A model generated the notes under the pieces. That model saw only the letters and a list, made by a program, of their open reading frames with translations. It had not been told where the DNA came from and searched no databases. A DNA stretch of 64,000 nt from an uncultured Eubacteriales bacterium. Lineage in GTDB: Bacteria; Bacillota; Clostridia; Christensenellales; Aristaeellaceae. The first letter of the stretch is position 1. Each line of letters begins with the position of its first letter. The stretch spans positions 31,056-95,055 of the forward strand of contig CACXHB010000015.1 of the NCBI GenBank assembly GCA_902767315.1. The letters are read 5' to 3'. Position numbers and translations under genes: made by a program. This document shows, in pieces, positions 1 to 8,703 of this stretch.

Positions 1-1750
1 ACAGCGCCACCGTGCTCACCGCAAGGGCGATGTTTTCATACAGAACGCGGACGGTTCTTCTGGCCAGGTTCAGCGCCCGGGCCAGGCTTTCCAGATCCGA
101 CCGAATCAGCACCACGTCGGAATTGTCGATGGCCACGTCCGTTCCGGAGCCCATGGCGATGCCCGTATCCGAAGCGGCCAGGGCGGGGCTGTCGTTAATT
201 CCGTCCCCCACAAAGGTGACTACCCGGCCCTGGGCCTGCAATTCCCGAATCACCGCCAGCTTATCCTGAGGAAGCAATTCTCCCCGGCAATCCGGAATGC
301 CCAGCCCCGCCGCAACTTTGGCGACGGCGCTGGCGTTATCCCCCGAAAGCAGCAGCAGGTTTTTAACGCCCATGGCCTTCATCCGGGCGATGTTTTCCGC
401 CGCGTCCGCCTTCAGCCGATCCGAAATGCCCAGCAGCATCTGGATTTTTCCGTCCACCGCAATCAGCACCGTGGACGCGCCCTCCGCCTGAAGGGCCTCC
501 ATTTCCCGGTCCGCCTGTTCCGGCAATTCGATCCCGTGCCGTTCCATCAGCCGCTGATTGCCCACCAGCGCCCGGCGCGTACAAACCACGGCCTCCATTC
601 CGCAGCCCCGGACGGTCTGGGCCGATTCCGCTTCATAAGAAGGCGCTTCAGCGGCGTATCGAAGAATCGCCTGGGCCAGGGGATGATCCGAGACCCGTTC
701 CGCGGCGGCCGCCAGCGCCAGGGCCTTTTCCGGTTCCGCCGTATAATCTTTCTGAACGCAGACCTCGGGGGTTCCTTCCGTCAGCGTGCCGGTTTTGTCA
801 AAAACCAGCGTATCCGTGCGGGCGAAGGTGTGAATGCTGTCGCCGCCCTTTAGAAGAACGCCCTCCTGCGCTCCCCGACCGATGCCCGCCACGTTGGCGA
901 TAGGCGCGCCGATCACCAACGCCCCGGGGCAGGCCAGCACCAGCACCGTAATGGCCGTATCAATCTTTCGGGTCAACAGCAGCACCGCGGCGGCAAGGAG
1001 GATCACCGCCGGGGTATAATACTTTGCGAACCGATCAATCCACCGTTCCACCGGAGATTTTGCGTCCTGGGCCTGTTCCACCAGCGCGATGATCTTCGCA
1101 AAAGTGGTGTCTTCCCCCACCTTCACCGCCCGCATTTGCAGACTTCCGCTGTCCAGAAGGGTGCCGGCATAGACGAAATCCCCAGCGGCCTTGTGTTTTG
1201 CCAGGGGCTCGCCGGTAATGCTCGCTTCCGCGGCGTAGCCCTCGCCTTTAAGCACCACGCCGTCAGAAGCGATTTTGCCGCCGGTTTTGACCAGCAAAAC
1301 GTCCCCGATTTCCACCTCGTCCGCGTCGATTTCCTCGGTTTCAAATGCACCGTTTTCCCCGTTTTTCACGATTCGCCACGCCGTAGCGGGCGCCAGCTCC
1401 GTCAGGGTCTTAATGGCGGAACGGGTCTTCTTCATGGTCTTCTGTTCCAGAAACGAGCCCAGTTGGAACAGAAACGCCACCATGGCCGATTCATTGAATT
1501 CGCCGATTGCGCACGCGCCCACGGCCGCGATGGACACCAGCAGTTCGATGCTGACGGTTTTGAACCGAAGCGCCTGCACGGCCCGGAAGAGAATCGGCAC
1601 GCCGGAGAGCGCAAACGCCGCCAGATAACAGGCGCTTGCCGGGATTGTCCAGTCCATCCACCGGCCAAACACCGCCGCAAGCACAATCAGCGCCCCTGCG
1701 CTCCACAAAAGGGGCAACGCCAGCCGCTTGCGCCACGCGTTCCATTTCAT
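1..1750 (-). CDS. Heavy-metal translocating P1B-type ATPase, 3' end cut by window edge
   Basis: Membrane pump predicted to export a transition or heavy-metal ion using ATP. The first 583 residues are visible. In order there are N-terminal transmembrane segments, an actuator region (SITGEPLAKHK), a CPG ion-channel motif (ACPGALVIG), the phosphorylation site DKTGTLTEG, the SDHPLAQAI motif of P1B pumps and the hinge GDGINDSPALAASD. The final transmembrane pair runs off the window. There is no N-terminal HMA metal-binding domain: the protein starts almost directly with membrane helices. The usual CPC/CPx cysteine pair is CPG here, so the metal cannot be assigned. The start is the ATG at 1750, behind an AGGAGAGG ribosome site. 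Family is certain, substrate unknown. Confidence 0.93.
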   Translation of the reverse strand, partial: MKWNAWRKRLALPLLWSAGALIVLAAVFGRWMDWTIPASACYLAAFALSGVPILFRAVQALRFKTVSIELLVSIAAVGACAIGEFNESAMVAFLFQLGSFLEQKTMKKTRSAIKTLTELAPATAWRIVKNGENGAFETEEIDADEVEIGDVLLVKTGGKIASDGVVLKGEGYAAEASITGEPLAKHKAAGDFVYAGTLLDSGSLQMRAVKVGEDTTFAKIIALVEQAQDAKSPVERWIDRFAKYYTPAVILLAAAVLLLTRKIDTAITVLVLACPGALVIGAPIANVAGIGRGAQEGVLLKGGDSIHTFARTDTLVFDKTGTLTEGTPEVCVQKDYTAEPEKALALAAAAERVSDHPLAQAILRYAAEAPSYEAESAQTVRGCGMEAVVCTRRALVGNQRLMERHGIELPEQADREMEALQAEGASTVLIAVDGKIQMLLGISDRLKADAAENIARMKAMGVKNLLLLSGDNASAVAKVAAGLGIPDCRGELLPQDKLAVIRELQAQGRVVTFVGDGINDSPALAASDTGIAMGSGTDVAIDNSDVVLIRSDLESLARALNLARRTVRVLYENIALAVSTVAL

Positions 1751-2212
1751 CAAAATCGCATCCTCTCCTTCGCTTTTCAGTATACCACGGAAAGGGCCGC
1801 AATTACATGACTTGGATCAAGTTTTGTGTTTCTGACCGCCATGATTGGAAAAGCGCTGTCAGATGAACAGGATGTTCGCCTTTATACTTTGCTTTCCATT
1901 GACCCTTGAGGAGCAGTGAACTTATGGATACGTTCCTCTGTAATCCGCAGGGCGGAATGCGCCGAATCTTACGAACGAATTCCCTTGTGCCAGTCTCTGA
2001 CCGCAGGAAGGTTTTCATGATCGATGGAATCGCTGTTCGAGGTGTTCAACCCCAGAGAATATACCTATGTAGGGCCTGTTTCGTTAGCTGCGACGCCTTA
2101 TATGGAACAGCAGTGCGATCAGAACGGCAACGCACGCTCCGTATGTATTTTCCCATTAAAAATGAAAGACACCTCATTTTGATAACTTCTCCAATTTATA
2201 TATAAAACATCA
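1751..2212. other. Intergenic region with possible small ORF at 2024-2182
   Basis: This stretch carries no recognisable gene. It is visibly more AT-rich than its surroundings. A 52-codon frame on the plus strand (2024-2182) begins 12 nt after a GGAAGG and contains the string ESLFEVFNPREYTY. I could not assign it to a family, and it could be a gene remnant. A 71-codon frame on the opposite strand (1803-2018) has no supporting features. The promoter of the P-type ATPase must lie at the left end. Confidence 0.3.
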
Positions 2213-2242
2213 GGCCGCAGTCGTTTTTCCATGACTGCGGCC
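2213..2242 (-). terminator. Terminator of the ECF/ABC operon
   Basis: A perfect 10-bp inverted repeat (2213-2222 with 2233-2242, arms GGCCGCAGTC/GACTGCGGCC) sits just after the stop codon of the last operon gene. On the minus strand it is followed by a short T-rich stretch. Confidence 0.75.
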
Positions 2243-2250
2243 CTTTCGGT

Positions 2251-3999
2251 TTAAATCGATTTTCCGTCCAGCTTCCAGCTCACGGCCTTTTCCCGGCCGG
2301 CGACAAACCGGCGATAGAGGCCTTCCTGCGCCATCAGCACATCGTGGGCGCCCTGCTGAACGATTCGGCCTTTGTCCAGCACCAGAATCTGCCGGGCATG
2401 GCGCACGGTTTTCAGCCGATGGGCGATCATGATGACCGTCTTTTCGTGAGTCAGTTCGCCGACGGCTTCCATCAGCTCCTTTTCGTTTTCGGGGTCGACA
2501 TTGGCGGTGGCTTCATCCAAAATGACGATGGGCGCGTTTTTCAGCATGGCCCGGGCGATGGAGAGCCGCTGGCGTTCGCCGCCGGAGAGGGTTCCTCCCG
2601 CCTCGCCGATGACGGTGTCGTAGCCCTGGGACAGTTTCAAAATAAAATCGTGGCAGCGGGCCTTTTTCGCCGCCGCAATCACCTGATCCATGGGCGCGTC
2701 CGGCTGCCCGAAGCGAATGTTATTGGCGACGGTATCGTGGAACAGATATACGTTTTGGAACACGAAGCTGAAATTCTGCATCAGGCTGTCCATATCGTAA
2801 TCGCGCACGTCGCGGCCGCCCAGGGTCACCCGGCCACCGTCCACATCCCAAAACCGGGAAAGCAGGTGGCACAGGGTGGTCTTGCCGCCCCCCGAGGGGC
2901 CCACGATGGCCGTGGTGGTCTTTTCGGGAATTTCCAGGGTTATGCCGTTGATAATGGGCCGGCTTTCATAGGAAAAGCGCACATCCTCGGCCCGCAGATC
3001 GTGCCGCAAGGGGGTGATTTTCTCCCCGGAAATGTCCATGGTGGGCAAATTGAGGATATCGCTGGCCTGATTTACGCAGGTATCCACCACTCGCAGCAGG
3101 CTGGACTGGGTGCCCGCCTGCTCCAGTCCCTCCGTCAGAAGGAACGAACATACAGCCAGCATGATGCAATTGAGCAAATCCATGCGCCCGCCGATGTACA
3201 GCGTCAGCGCCAGCGCCACCACCGCCACGTCGATTAACCTGGCCACGGCGCTCTGCAGAAACATCAGCGGCAGAAGCTTCAGCTCCATTTCCGTATTGGC
3301 CGCGACGTTTTCCGCAATGGCCTGTTGCAGCCTGCGATTGTATTTCCCCGTGAGGGAACAGGCCTTGACCTCGGCGATACCCTTAATGAATTCCAGCACC
3401 CGTTCCACCACCGCCGTGTCGCTGGCCATTTTCTTCTGGGTGGTCTGCCGGGAGGCCCGGCGCAGCAGGCAGTTAAAGAAAAAATAGATTCCCAGCCCCG
3501 CCGCAATCAGCAGGCCCACCCGCGCGTCGAACAGGAACACCATAAGGGTCATTACCGCCGTGGAAAACAGCCCTTCCGTTACCAGCATTACCACCCGGGT
3601 GGATACGCCGGAGAGATTGTCCATGGCGTTGGTGGTGACGGAGGTCATGGCGCCCAGACTGTTCTGATTGAAAAAACCCATGGGCAGATACCGCAGGTGT
3701 TCGGCAATCTGCACGCGCTTGTTCGCCGTGGTGAAATAACCCGCGTCTGTCTGCAGGGCGGTGGACCGATACCGGAGCAGCGACGCGCCGATTACCGAAA
3801 TCAGCATTATGCCCAGGGACAGCCAGATGGCCTTTGCGGTAATCTGTCCCGCCGGAACGGCCTGCAGCATTACGCCGATGGCGGGGAGCTTCAGCGCGGA
3901 AAACAGCGCCGCAACCACGCCCAGGGCGATGGACACATAAAATTCCCGGCGTTCCCGCCTGTCGCAGAAATCAAAAAACTTCTTCAGAATTTCTATCAT
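2251..3999 (-). CDS. Exporter-fold ABC transporter, IrtB/YbtQ-like (permease + ATPase)
   Basis: A half-size ABC transporter of 582 residues: a six-helix membrane domain (about 1-310) followed by a nucleotide-binding domain. It has Walker A (GPSGGGKTT), Q-loop (FVFQNVYLF), signature (LSGGERQRLSIARAM), Walker B with D-loop (VILDEATANVDPENE) and an H-loop (IAHRLKTVRHARQ). The DEATANVDPENE string and pairing with a second half-transporter resemble IrtB/YbtQ, the exporter-fold proteins that import ferric siderophores. The start is the ATG at 3999, which overlaps the upstream stop (ATGA) and follows AAGGAGG; a longer frame to 4050 would run into the neighbouring gene. Last gene of the operon. Confidence 0.9.
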   Translation of the reverse strand: MIEILKKFFDFCDRRERREFYVSIALGVVAALFSALKLPAIGVMLQAVPAGQITAKAIWLSLGIMLISVIGASLLRYRSTALQTDAGYFTTANKRVQIAEHLRYLPMGFFNQNSLGAMTSVTTNAMDNLSGVSTRVVMLVTEGLFSTAVMTLMVFLFDARVGLLIAAGLGIYFFFNCLLRRASRQTTQKKMASDTAVVERVLEFIKGIAEVKACSLTGKYNRRLQQAIAENVAANTEMELKLLPLMFLQSAVARLIDVAVVALALTLYIGGRMDLLNCIMLAVCSFLLTEGLEQAGTQSSLLRVVDTCVNQASDILNLPTMDISGEKITPLRHDLRAEDVRFSYESRPIINGITLEIPEKTTTAIVGPSGGGKTTLCHLLSRFWDVDGGRVTLGGRDVRDYDMDSLMQNFSFVFQNVYLFHDTVANNIRFGQPDAPMDQVIAAAKKARCHDFILKLSQGYDTVIGEAGGTLSGGERQRLSIARAMLKNAPIVILDEATANVDPENEKELMEAVGELTHEKTVIMIAHRLKTVRHARQILVLDKGRIVQQGAHDVLMAQEGLYRRFVAGREKAVSWKLDGKSI

Positions 4000-5759
4000 T
4001 CCCCGCATCCTCCTTCCGCCGTATCCCGGGCGGAAACGTGGGCTTCCCACATGCTGCGATACAGCGGGCAGTTCGCCAGCAGTTCCGCCTGAGTTCCCAC
4101 GCCTTCGATTTTGCCGTCGTTTACCACGGCGATCTGATCCGCGTCCGCAATGGTGGAAAGCCTGTGGGCAATGACGATCAGCGTCTTGCCCCGCACCAGA
4201 CGTGCCACCGATTCCTGAATCACCGCCTCGTTTTCCGGATCTGTATAGGCGGTGGCTTCGTCCAGTATCACGATGGGCGCGTCCTTCAGCATGGCCCGGG
4301 CGATGGACACCCGCTGCCGTTCGCCGCCGGAAAGCCGCCCGCCGCCGGAGCCCACCCGGGTGTCAAATCCATTTTCCAGGCCCATGATAAATTCATAGCA
4401 GCCGCAATCCCGGGCCGCCTGCTCCACCTCCGCATCCGTGGCGCCGGGCCTGCCCATGCGAATGTTCTCCCGCACGGTGGTATCAAACAGGAAATTGTCC
4501 TGAGATACATAGGCCACGAGCCGGTGATAATGCTCCGCGGAAATTCGGCGAATGTCCGCGCCGCCTACGGTGATGCTGCCGCCGCCCACTTCCCAGAAGG
4601 CGGCGATCAGCCGGGCGATGGTGGATTTTCCGCTGCCGGAGGGGCCCACCAGGGCGTTCACCGTACCCTCCCGGAAGGTGAGATTCACCCCGTGGAGCAC
4701 TTCCCGGTCGCCGTATCCAAAGTGCACGTCGTGCAATGCCACCGTGCCGTCCCGGGGCGTTTCCAGATCCGTCCGGGGACGTTCCGGTGCAGGGGCGGTG
4801 AGAATGTCCGTCACCTGAGAAAGAATGGTGCCCACCCGGGCCAGATCGTCGGTAAATTTCATGCAGCCGATGACCGGCGTAATCAGTCCCATGGACAGAA
4901 TGACGATCAGCACGAATTTCTCCGGCGAAAGCGTACCTGCACGCATCAGCAGACCGCCGATGGGCAGCACGGTCAGAAGCGTCGCCGGCATGATGTTCAT
5001 GGCGAACGTGAAATAAAAATTGCTCTTCTTCATCCAGTCGACATAGCTCTGGGCGCATTCTCGGGCGGCGGCCACGAACTTTTCGTAACTGCTTCGGGCC
5101 TTGCCGAAGACCTTGATGACCTCGATGCCGCCGATATACTCCACCGCCGTGTCGTTGAGGGCGTTTGTGGCCTTCACCGTGCGGGCGTAATTTTTCTGAT
5201 ACCCCGCCATCATCAGAAAGAAGAACACCATGCCCATGGGCAGGGGAATCAGCGCCGCCAGGGCCATGCGCCCATCCAGGCAGAAAAGATAAATCAGCGT
5301 CAGAATCGCCGCCGCGGCGTTGCTGCTCATTTCGGGAATGGCATGGGCCAGGGTGGGCTCGATGCTGTCCACCCGTTCCACCAGAACGTTTTTCAATTCT
5401 CCCGAGTCTTTGGCCTGCACGTCCCCCAGGGACATGCGGGAAAGCTTTTCCAGGCACTGGGTGCGGATATTGCCCAGCACGGCGAAGGTTCCCTGGTGGG
5501 ACTGGGAGGTGGACAGCGAATGCAGCGCCACCCGCATCAGCCACATTCCCGCCATAACGGCGCAGTCGATCATGTAACCCCCCAGGCTCCGATTTCCGGC
5601 CAGCAATTTCCCGATCACCCGGGCCATCACGAAAAACGGCGCCATCTGAAACGCCGCTCCGGCCACCGCCAGGCACACGCTGGCAATATACCGACGCTTT
5701 TTCTGCCCCGCAAAGGTAAACACCCAACCGAAGGTGCTTTTCCGCTTTTTCTGTTTCAT
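3996..5759 (-). CDS. Exporter-fold ABC transporter, IrtA/YbtP-like (permease + ATPase)
   Basis: Second half-transporter, 587 residues, expected to form a heterodimer with the downstream gene product. It has an N-terminal membrane domain and a C-terminal ATPase with Walker A (GPSGSGKST), Q-loop (YVSQDNFLF), LSGGERQRVSIARAM, Walker B/D-loop (VILDEATAYTDPENE) and IAHRLSTI. The DPENE-type D-loop is common in the siderophore-import branch of exporter-fold ABC proteins. The chosen start is the ATG at 5759, 8-10 nt after AGGTG; a GTG at 5768 that overlaps the previous stop is the alternative. Translational coupling on both sides supports a single operon with the ECF genes. Substrate is inferred, not shown. 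Confidence 0.9.
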   Translation of the reverse strand: MKQKKRKSTFGWVFTFAGQKKRRYIASVCLAVAGAAFQMAPFFVMARVIGKLLAGNRSLGGYMIDCAVMAGMWLMRVALHSLSTSQSHQGTFAVLGNIRTQCLEKLSRMSLGDVQAKDSGELKNVLVERVDSIEPTLAHAIPEMSSNAAAAILTLIYLFCLDGRMALAALIPLPMGMVFFFLMMAGYQKNYARTVKATNALNDTAVEYIGGIEVIKVFGKARSSYEKFVAAARECAQSYVDWMKKSNFYFTFAMNIMPATLLTVLPIGGLLMRAGTLSPEKFVLIVILSMGLITPVIGCMKFTDDLARVGTILSQVTDILTAPAPERPRTDLETPRDGTVALHDVHFGYGDREVLHGVNLTFREGTVNALVGPSGSGKSTIARLIAAFWEVGGGSITVGGADIRRISAEHYHRLVAYVSQDNFLFDTTVRENIRMGRPGATDAEVEQAARDCGCYEFIMGLENGFDTRVGSGGGRLSGGERQRVSIARAMLKDAPIVILDEATAYTDPENEAVIQESVARLVRGKTLIVIAHRLSTIADADQIAVVNDGKIEGVGTQAELLANCPLYRSMWEAHVSARDTAEGGCGE

Positions 5760-5764
5760 CCCTT

Positions 5765-7222
5765 TCACCTCACGCCCAAAATTGCCCTGATTTCCGAAAG
5801 ATTCTCCGCCGTTACCGGCAGATCATTCCGCAATTTGCCCCCGTCCAGATGCAATGCGCGGCTGCACGTGCGGCAGATAAATTCATAATCGTGGGTCACG
5901 ATGAAGATCACCCGGCCCGCCTCCGCCAGGCGGCGAATCTGCGCCGCAAGCCGGGCCATGCTGTCATAATCCAACCCGCTGGTGGGCTCGTCAAACACCA
6001 GCAGTTCCTTTCCGCCCACTATTGCCGCGGCGGCGGCCAGCCGCTGCTTCTGTCCGCCGGAAAGCGCGCCCGGATGTCGGTCTCGCAAAGACGAAAGCCC
6101 CAGCTGGGCAAGGGTTTTCTCCGCCAGCGCCAGATCGGGGTGCTTCACGCCGAAGACGCATTCCTCCGCCACGCTTTCAGCAAAAAGCTGATAATTTACG
6201 TCCTGCATCACCATGCCGGCGCGTTTCATGCGCTGCTTGGGCTTCTGCCTTCTGCCGTTCCAGCGATATTCCCCCGCATCCTCCCGGTGCAGCCCACACA
6301 TGGCCCGGGAAAAGGTGGTCTTGCCCGCGCCGTTTTGCCCCACCAGGGCGATCACCTCGCCGGGGGCGGCCCGGAGGGAAACATCCTGCAGCACGGGCCG
6401 GTTTCGATAAGAAAGCGCGACGTTTTTCATCTCCAGCGCCGGGGCTGCCTGGGGCGGGTGGAAAGGGGACGGCGTTTCCTGCCCAAGATCCACGGCCCGC
6501 AGCCCCATTTCCCGGCGCTTTTGGGCGGGCAGGGCGCACAATTCCTCCGGGGTGTAATCCCCTGCAATCCGGCCGCCGTCCAGATAGATCACCCGATCCA
6601 CCACATCCATCAGGTAATGCAGCCGGTGCTCGGCCACGATCACCGTTTTTCCCTGGGCCTTCACCAGCAGCAGATGCCTTCGCAATGCCTCCATGGCGCC
6701 CATGTCCAGATTGGAAGAAGGCTCGTCCAGCAAATACACCGCCGGATTCATGGCGTACACCGAAGCAAAGGCAATCTTCTGCTTTTCGCCGCCGGAAAGG
6801 GCGAAAAGGCTGCGACCCAGCAGCGGCTCTATGCCTAAATCTCTGGCCGTTTCCAGCACCCGCGGCCGCAGCTGCCCCTGGGGAACGGCCCGATTTTCCA
6901 GGCCGAAGGCGATCTCGCTGTCGGTCTGCCCGTTAAAGAACTGGGTGCGCGGGTTCTGAAACACGCTGCCCGCCCGTTCCGCAATGCGATACATGGGCAA
7001 ATGCGCCAGGTTTTCGCCATCCAGCAGCACTTCGCCCTGAAGCTTTCCCGGGAAATACTGAGGAATCAGGCCGTTGATCAGCCGCGTCAGGGTGGTTTTG
7101 CCGCAGCCGCTGCGCCCGCACAGCAGCACGCACTGCCCGTCCGGAATGGTCAGGGTGATGTTTTTCAGTCCGCCGTCTTCGCCTTCGGGATAGGCAAAGG
7201 ATACGTTTCGAAATTCGATCAT
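5765..7222 (-). CDS. ECF transporter, fused double ATPase (EcfA-EcfA')
   Basis: Energy-coupling-factor ATPase with two ABC domains in one chain (485 residues). Domain 1 (about 1-235) has GRSGCGKTTLTRLING, LSGGEKQKIAFASV and LLDEPSSNLD. Domain 2 (about 265-485) has GQNGAGKTTFSRAMCG, LSGGQKQRLAAAAAI and VFDEPTSGLD. Both active sites look intact. In most ECF systems the two ATPases are separate proteins; a fused form is common with this type of S component. It powers the module together with the T and S proteins encoded immediately upstream. Its ATG directly follows the stop codon of the T-subunit gene. Confidence 0.93.
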   Translation of the reverse strand: MIEFRNVSFAYPEGEDGGLKNITLTIPDGQCVLLCGRSGCGKTTLTRLINGLIPQYFPGKLQGEVLLDGENLAHLPMYRIAERAGSVFQNPRTQFFNGQTDSEIAFGLENRAVPQGQLRPRVLETARDLGIEPLLGRSLFALSGGEKQKIAFASVYAMNPAVYLLDEPSSNLDMGAMEALRRHLLLVKAQGKTVIVAEHRLHYLMDVVDRVIYLDGGRIAGDYTPEELCALPAQKRREMGLRAVDLGQETPSPFHPPQAAPALEMKNVALSYRNRPVLQDVSLRAAPGEVIALVGQNGAGKTTFSRAMCGLHREDAGEYRWNGRRQKPKQRMKRAGMVMQDVNYQLFAESVAEECVFGVKHPDLALAEKTLAQLGLSSLRDRHPGALSGGQKQRLAAAAAIVGGKELLVFDEPTSGLDYDSMARLAAQIRRLAEAGRVIFIVTHDYEFICRTCSRALHLDGGKLRNDLPVTAENLSEIRAILGVR

Positions 7223-7924
7223 TCAGCCCGCTCCTTTCGCCAGCATGGTAAAGACCAGAAACCCCGCGAACACGCCCACGGCCCCCCAGTCCGCCCCACG
7301 CATCCGGATTTCCACCAGGCAGCTGCGCCGCCCGGGGCGCTCGATCCCACGGGTCACCGCCGCGATGGACAGCTCGTCCGCCGCCCGGGCCGCCGCCGTC
7401 AGAAGGGGCACGTAAATGCAGTTCACCGTCATGACGGGGGCCTTCAGAAAGCCCAGCAGGGTGGGCGATACGTCCCGCAGGCGCATGGCGTCCCGAATGA
7501 AGCGCCAGTCCTCCCGGACGGTGGGCAGATAACGCAGCATCACCGCCACGGGAATGGTCAGCTTTTTGGGGCAGCGGAGTTTTTCCATGGCGGAGAGGAA
7601 CTCGTTCACCTTCGTGGTGCCGATGATCACCCCCGCCAGCAGGCCGCAGGCGTACACCTTATGCACAAGGCCCAGAAACGCGATGAACACCGCACGCCAG
7701 ACCCCCTGCAGCGCGCCCATGCACCACACGGTAAACAGGCAGATCAGCCCATAGGCCGCCGCCCCCCGCAGCGCGTATCGCCCCCGGCCGCACAAAAGCG
7801 CGAACACCGCAATCAGCCCCACCAGCGCCATTTGAAACCACAGATTCGGCGCGGCCATGGCGCAAAAGACGCACAGGAGCATCAGCGCAAGCTTCGTTCG
7901 GGGGTCGAAAAACAGCACCTTCAT
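7223..7924 (-). CDS. ecfT: ECF transporter transmembrane T component
   Basis: Integral membrane scaffold of an ECF importer, 233 residues, with about five hydrophobic segments (for example LALMLLCVFCAMAAP and LIAVFALLCG). The cytoplasmic coupling region contains alanine/arginine signatures typical of EcfT (MRLRDVSPTLLGF and AARAADELSIAAVTRGIE). It overlaps the upstream S-component gene by 4 bp (ATGA), and the ATPase gene starts right after its stop. Together the three genes form a complete ECF transporter with its own dedicated module. Confidence 0.9.
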   Translation of the reverse strand: MKVLFFDPRTKLALMLLCVFCAMAAPNLWFQMALVGLIAVFALLCGRGRYALRGAAAYGLICLFTVWCMGALQGVWRAVFIAFLGLVHKVYACGLLAGVIIGTTKVNEFLSAMEKLRCPKKLTIPVAVMLRYLPTVREDWRFIRDAMRLRDVSPTLLGFLKAPVMTVNCIYVPLLTAAARAADELSIAAVTRGIERPGRRSCLVEIRMRGADWGAVGVFAGFLVFTMLAKGAG

Positions 7925-8529
7925 CGGGTAATTCCGGCCTTTTCAAACTGCCGCTTCAGCATTTTGCCCCCTGCAAAGGCGCTGAACGCCGCGGCGATCA
8001 CCGTACCCGCCAGCATGGCGAACAAAATCCAGCCCGTTCCGGCGGCGCGCATGGCGTCGATATAGGATTGCTCGGTGCCGTTTCCCAGCATGGTTTTCGC
8101 CCAGCCCTCCGGATTGGCGAAGAACACCAGATACGAGCCCGTTCCCCCCAGAGACAGCAGCACATAGGAAAGGGCGTTGAGTTTTCTGTTTCCATATTTC
8201 CCCGCGCCGGCGGTGAAATCGGCGGCAACGCCCATGACGAGATAGCCCAGCGCCATGGCCCAGTGCATGCCCGTTACAAACCACACCAGGCACATCAGCG
8301 CCCCCAGCAGGCTCGCGGCGCCGCGCTTTTTCACCCGGGCCAGCATCAGCAGATACACCGGCCCGCACAACAGGGCGCTGCCCACGGGCATGTAAAACGT
8401 CAGCACCGGATTGGGGGCGAAAAAGATGCCGCCCACCAGGGCGAACACCAGAAACAACGCCGAAAAAATGCCGATGGTCACCAGATCCCGGATGGTCAGT
8501 CCCTTTTTGCCGTTTGCGTTTGTATTCAT
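7921..8529 (-). CDS. ECF transporter substrate-binding (S) component, Trep_Strep/MptD-like
   Basis: Six-helix membrane protein of 202 residues that starts with a polar segment and LTIRDLVTIGIFSALF, as in S components of ECF transporters. The pattern (GGIFFAPNPVLTFYMPVG, then GVAADFTAGAGKYGNRK) matches the family named Trep_Strep, which lies next to IrtAB/YbtPQ-like ABC genes in other Firmicutes such as the equibactin locus of Streptococcus equi. It is the specificity subunit of the importer. The start ATG at 8529 follows GGGAGGAAACAAA. First gene of the five-gene operon. The substrate is not known; a metal-chelate is my inference. Confidence 0.85.
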   Translation of the reverse strand: MNTNANGKKGLTIRDLVTIGIFSALFLVFALVGGIFFAPNPVLTFYMPVGSALLCGPVYLLMLARVKKRGAASLLGALMCLVWFVTGMHWAMALGYLVMGVAADFTAGAGKYGNRKLNALSYVLLSLGGTGSYLVFFANPEGWAKTMLGNGTEQSYIDAMRAAGTGWILFAMLAGTVIAAAFSAFAGGKMLKRQFEKAGITR

Positions 8530-8546
8530 TTTGTTTCCTCCCTTTC

Positions 8547-8639
8547 GGACGGCTTGACTTTTTCGCCGCCGTCCTGTATCCTATGGTTAAGCAAAACTAA
8601 CCCGCGAAAAATCATAGCATGGGACGTATTTCCCCGCAA
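8547..8639 (-). promoter_or_regulatory. Promoter and leader of the ECF/ABC operon
   Basis: On the minus strand a -10 box TATGAT (8611-8616) lies 17 bp from TTGCGG (8634-8639). Between it and the S-component start are an imperfect dyad GGTTA...TAACC (8585-8602) and a 7-bp hairpin GGACGGC/GCCGTCC (8547-8574) in the presumed leader. The poor -35 box is what one expects of an activator-dependent promoter. Confidence 0.5.
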
Positions 8640-8657
8640 GGGATTTCCCCGGGATTG

Positions 8658-8693
8658 GTCGGATCGTTTCAAAAAAATGTCCGATCGTTTCAA
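8658..8693 (+). promoter_or_regulatory. Paired direct-repeat operator, likely AraC-family binding site
   Basis: Two 15-nt direct repeats, GTCGGATCGTTTCAA (8658-8672) and GTCCGATCGTTTCAA (8679-8693), differ at one base and are exactly 21 bp apart, two helical turns. That is the geometry of AraC-type half-sites. The downstream copy runs into the AAGGAGG ribosome site (8692-8698) of the regulator gene. Confidence 0.65.
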
Positions 8694-8703
8694 GGAGGAC
8701 GCG

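Noticed and set aside
1803..2018. Minus-strand frame of 71 codons in the 1751-2212 gap
   Set aside because: No ribosome site, no recognisable motif, start overlaps nothing conserved.
4038..5888. Plus-strand frame of 616 codons
   Set aside because: Lies opposite two clear ABC transporter genes; His/Gly-rich composition typical of antisense reading of GC-rich genes.
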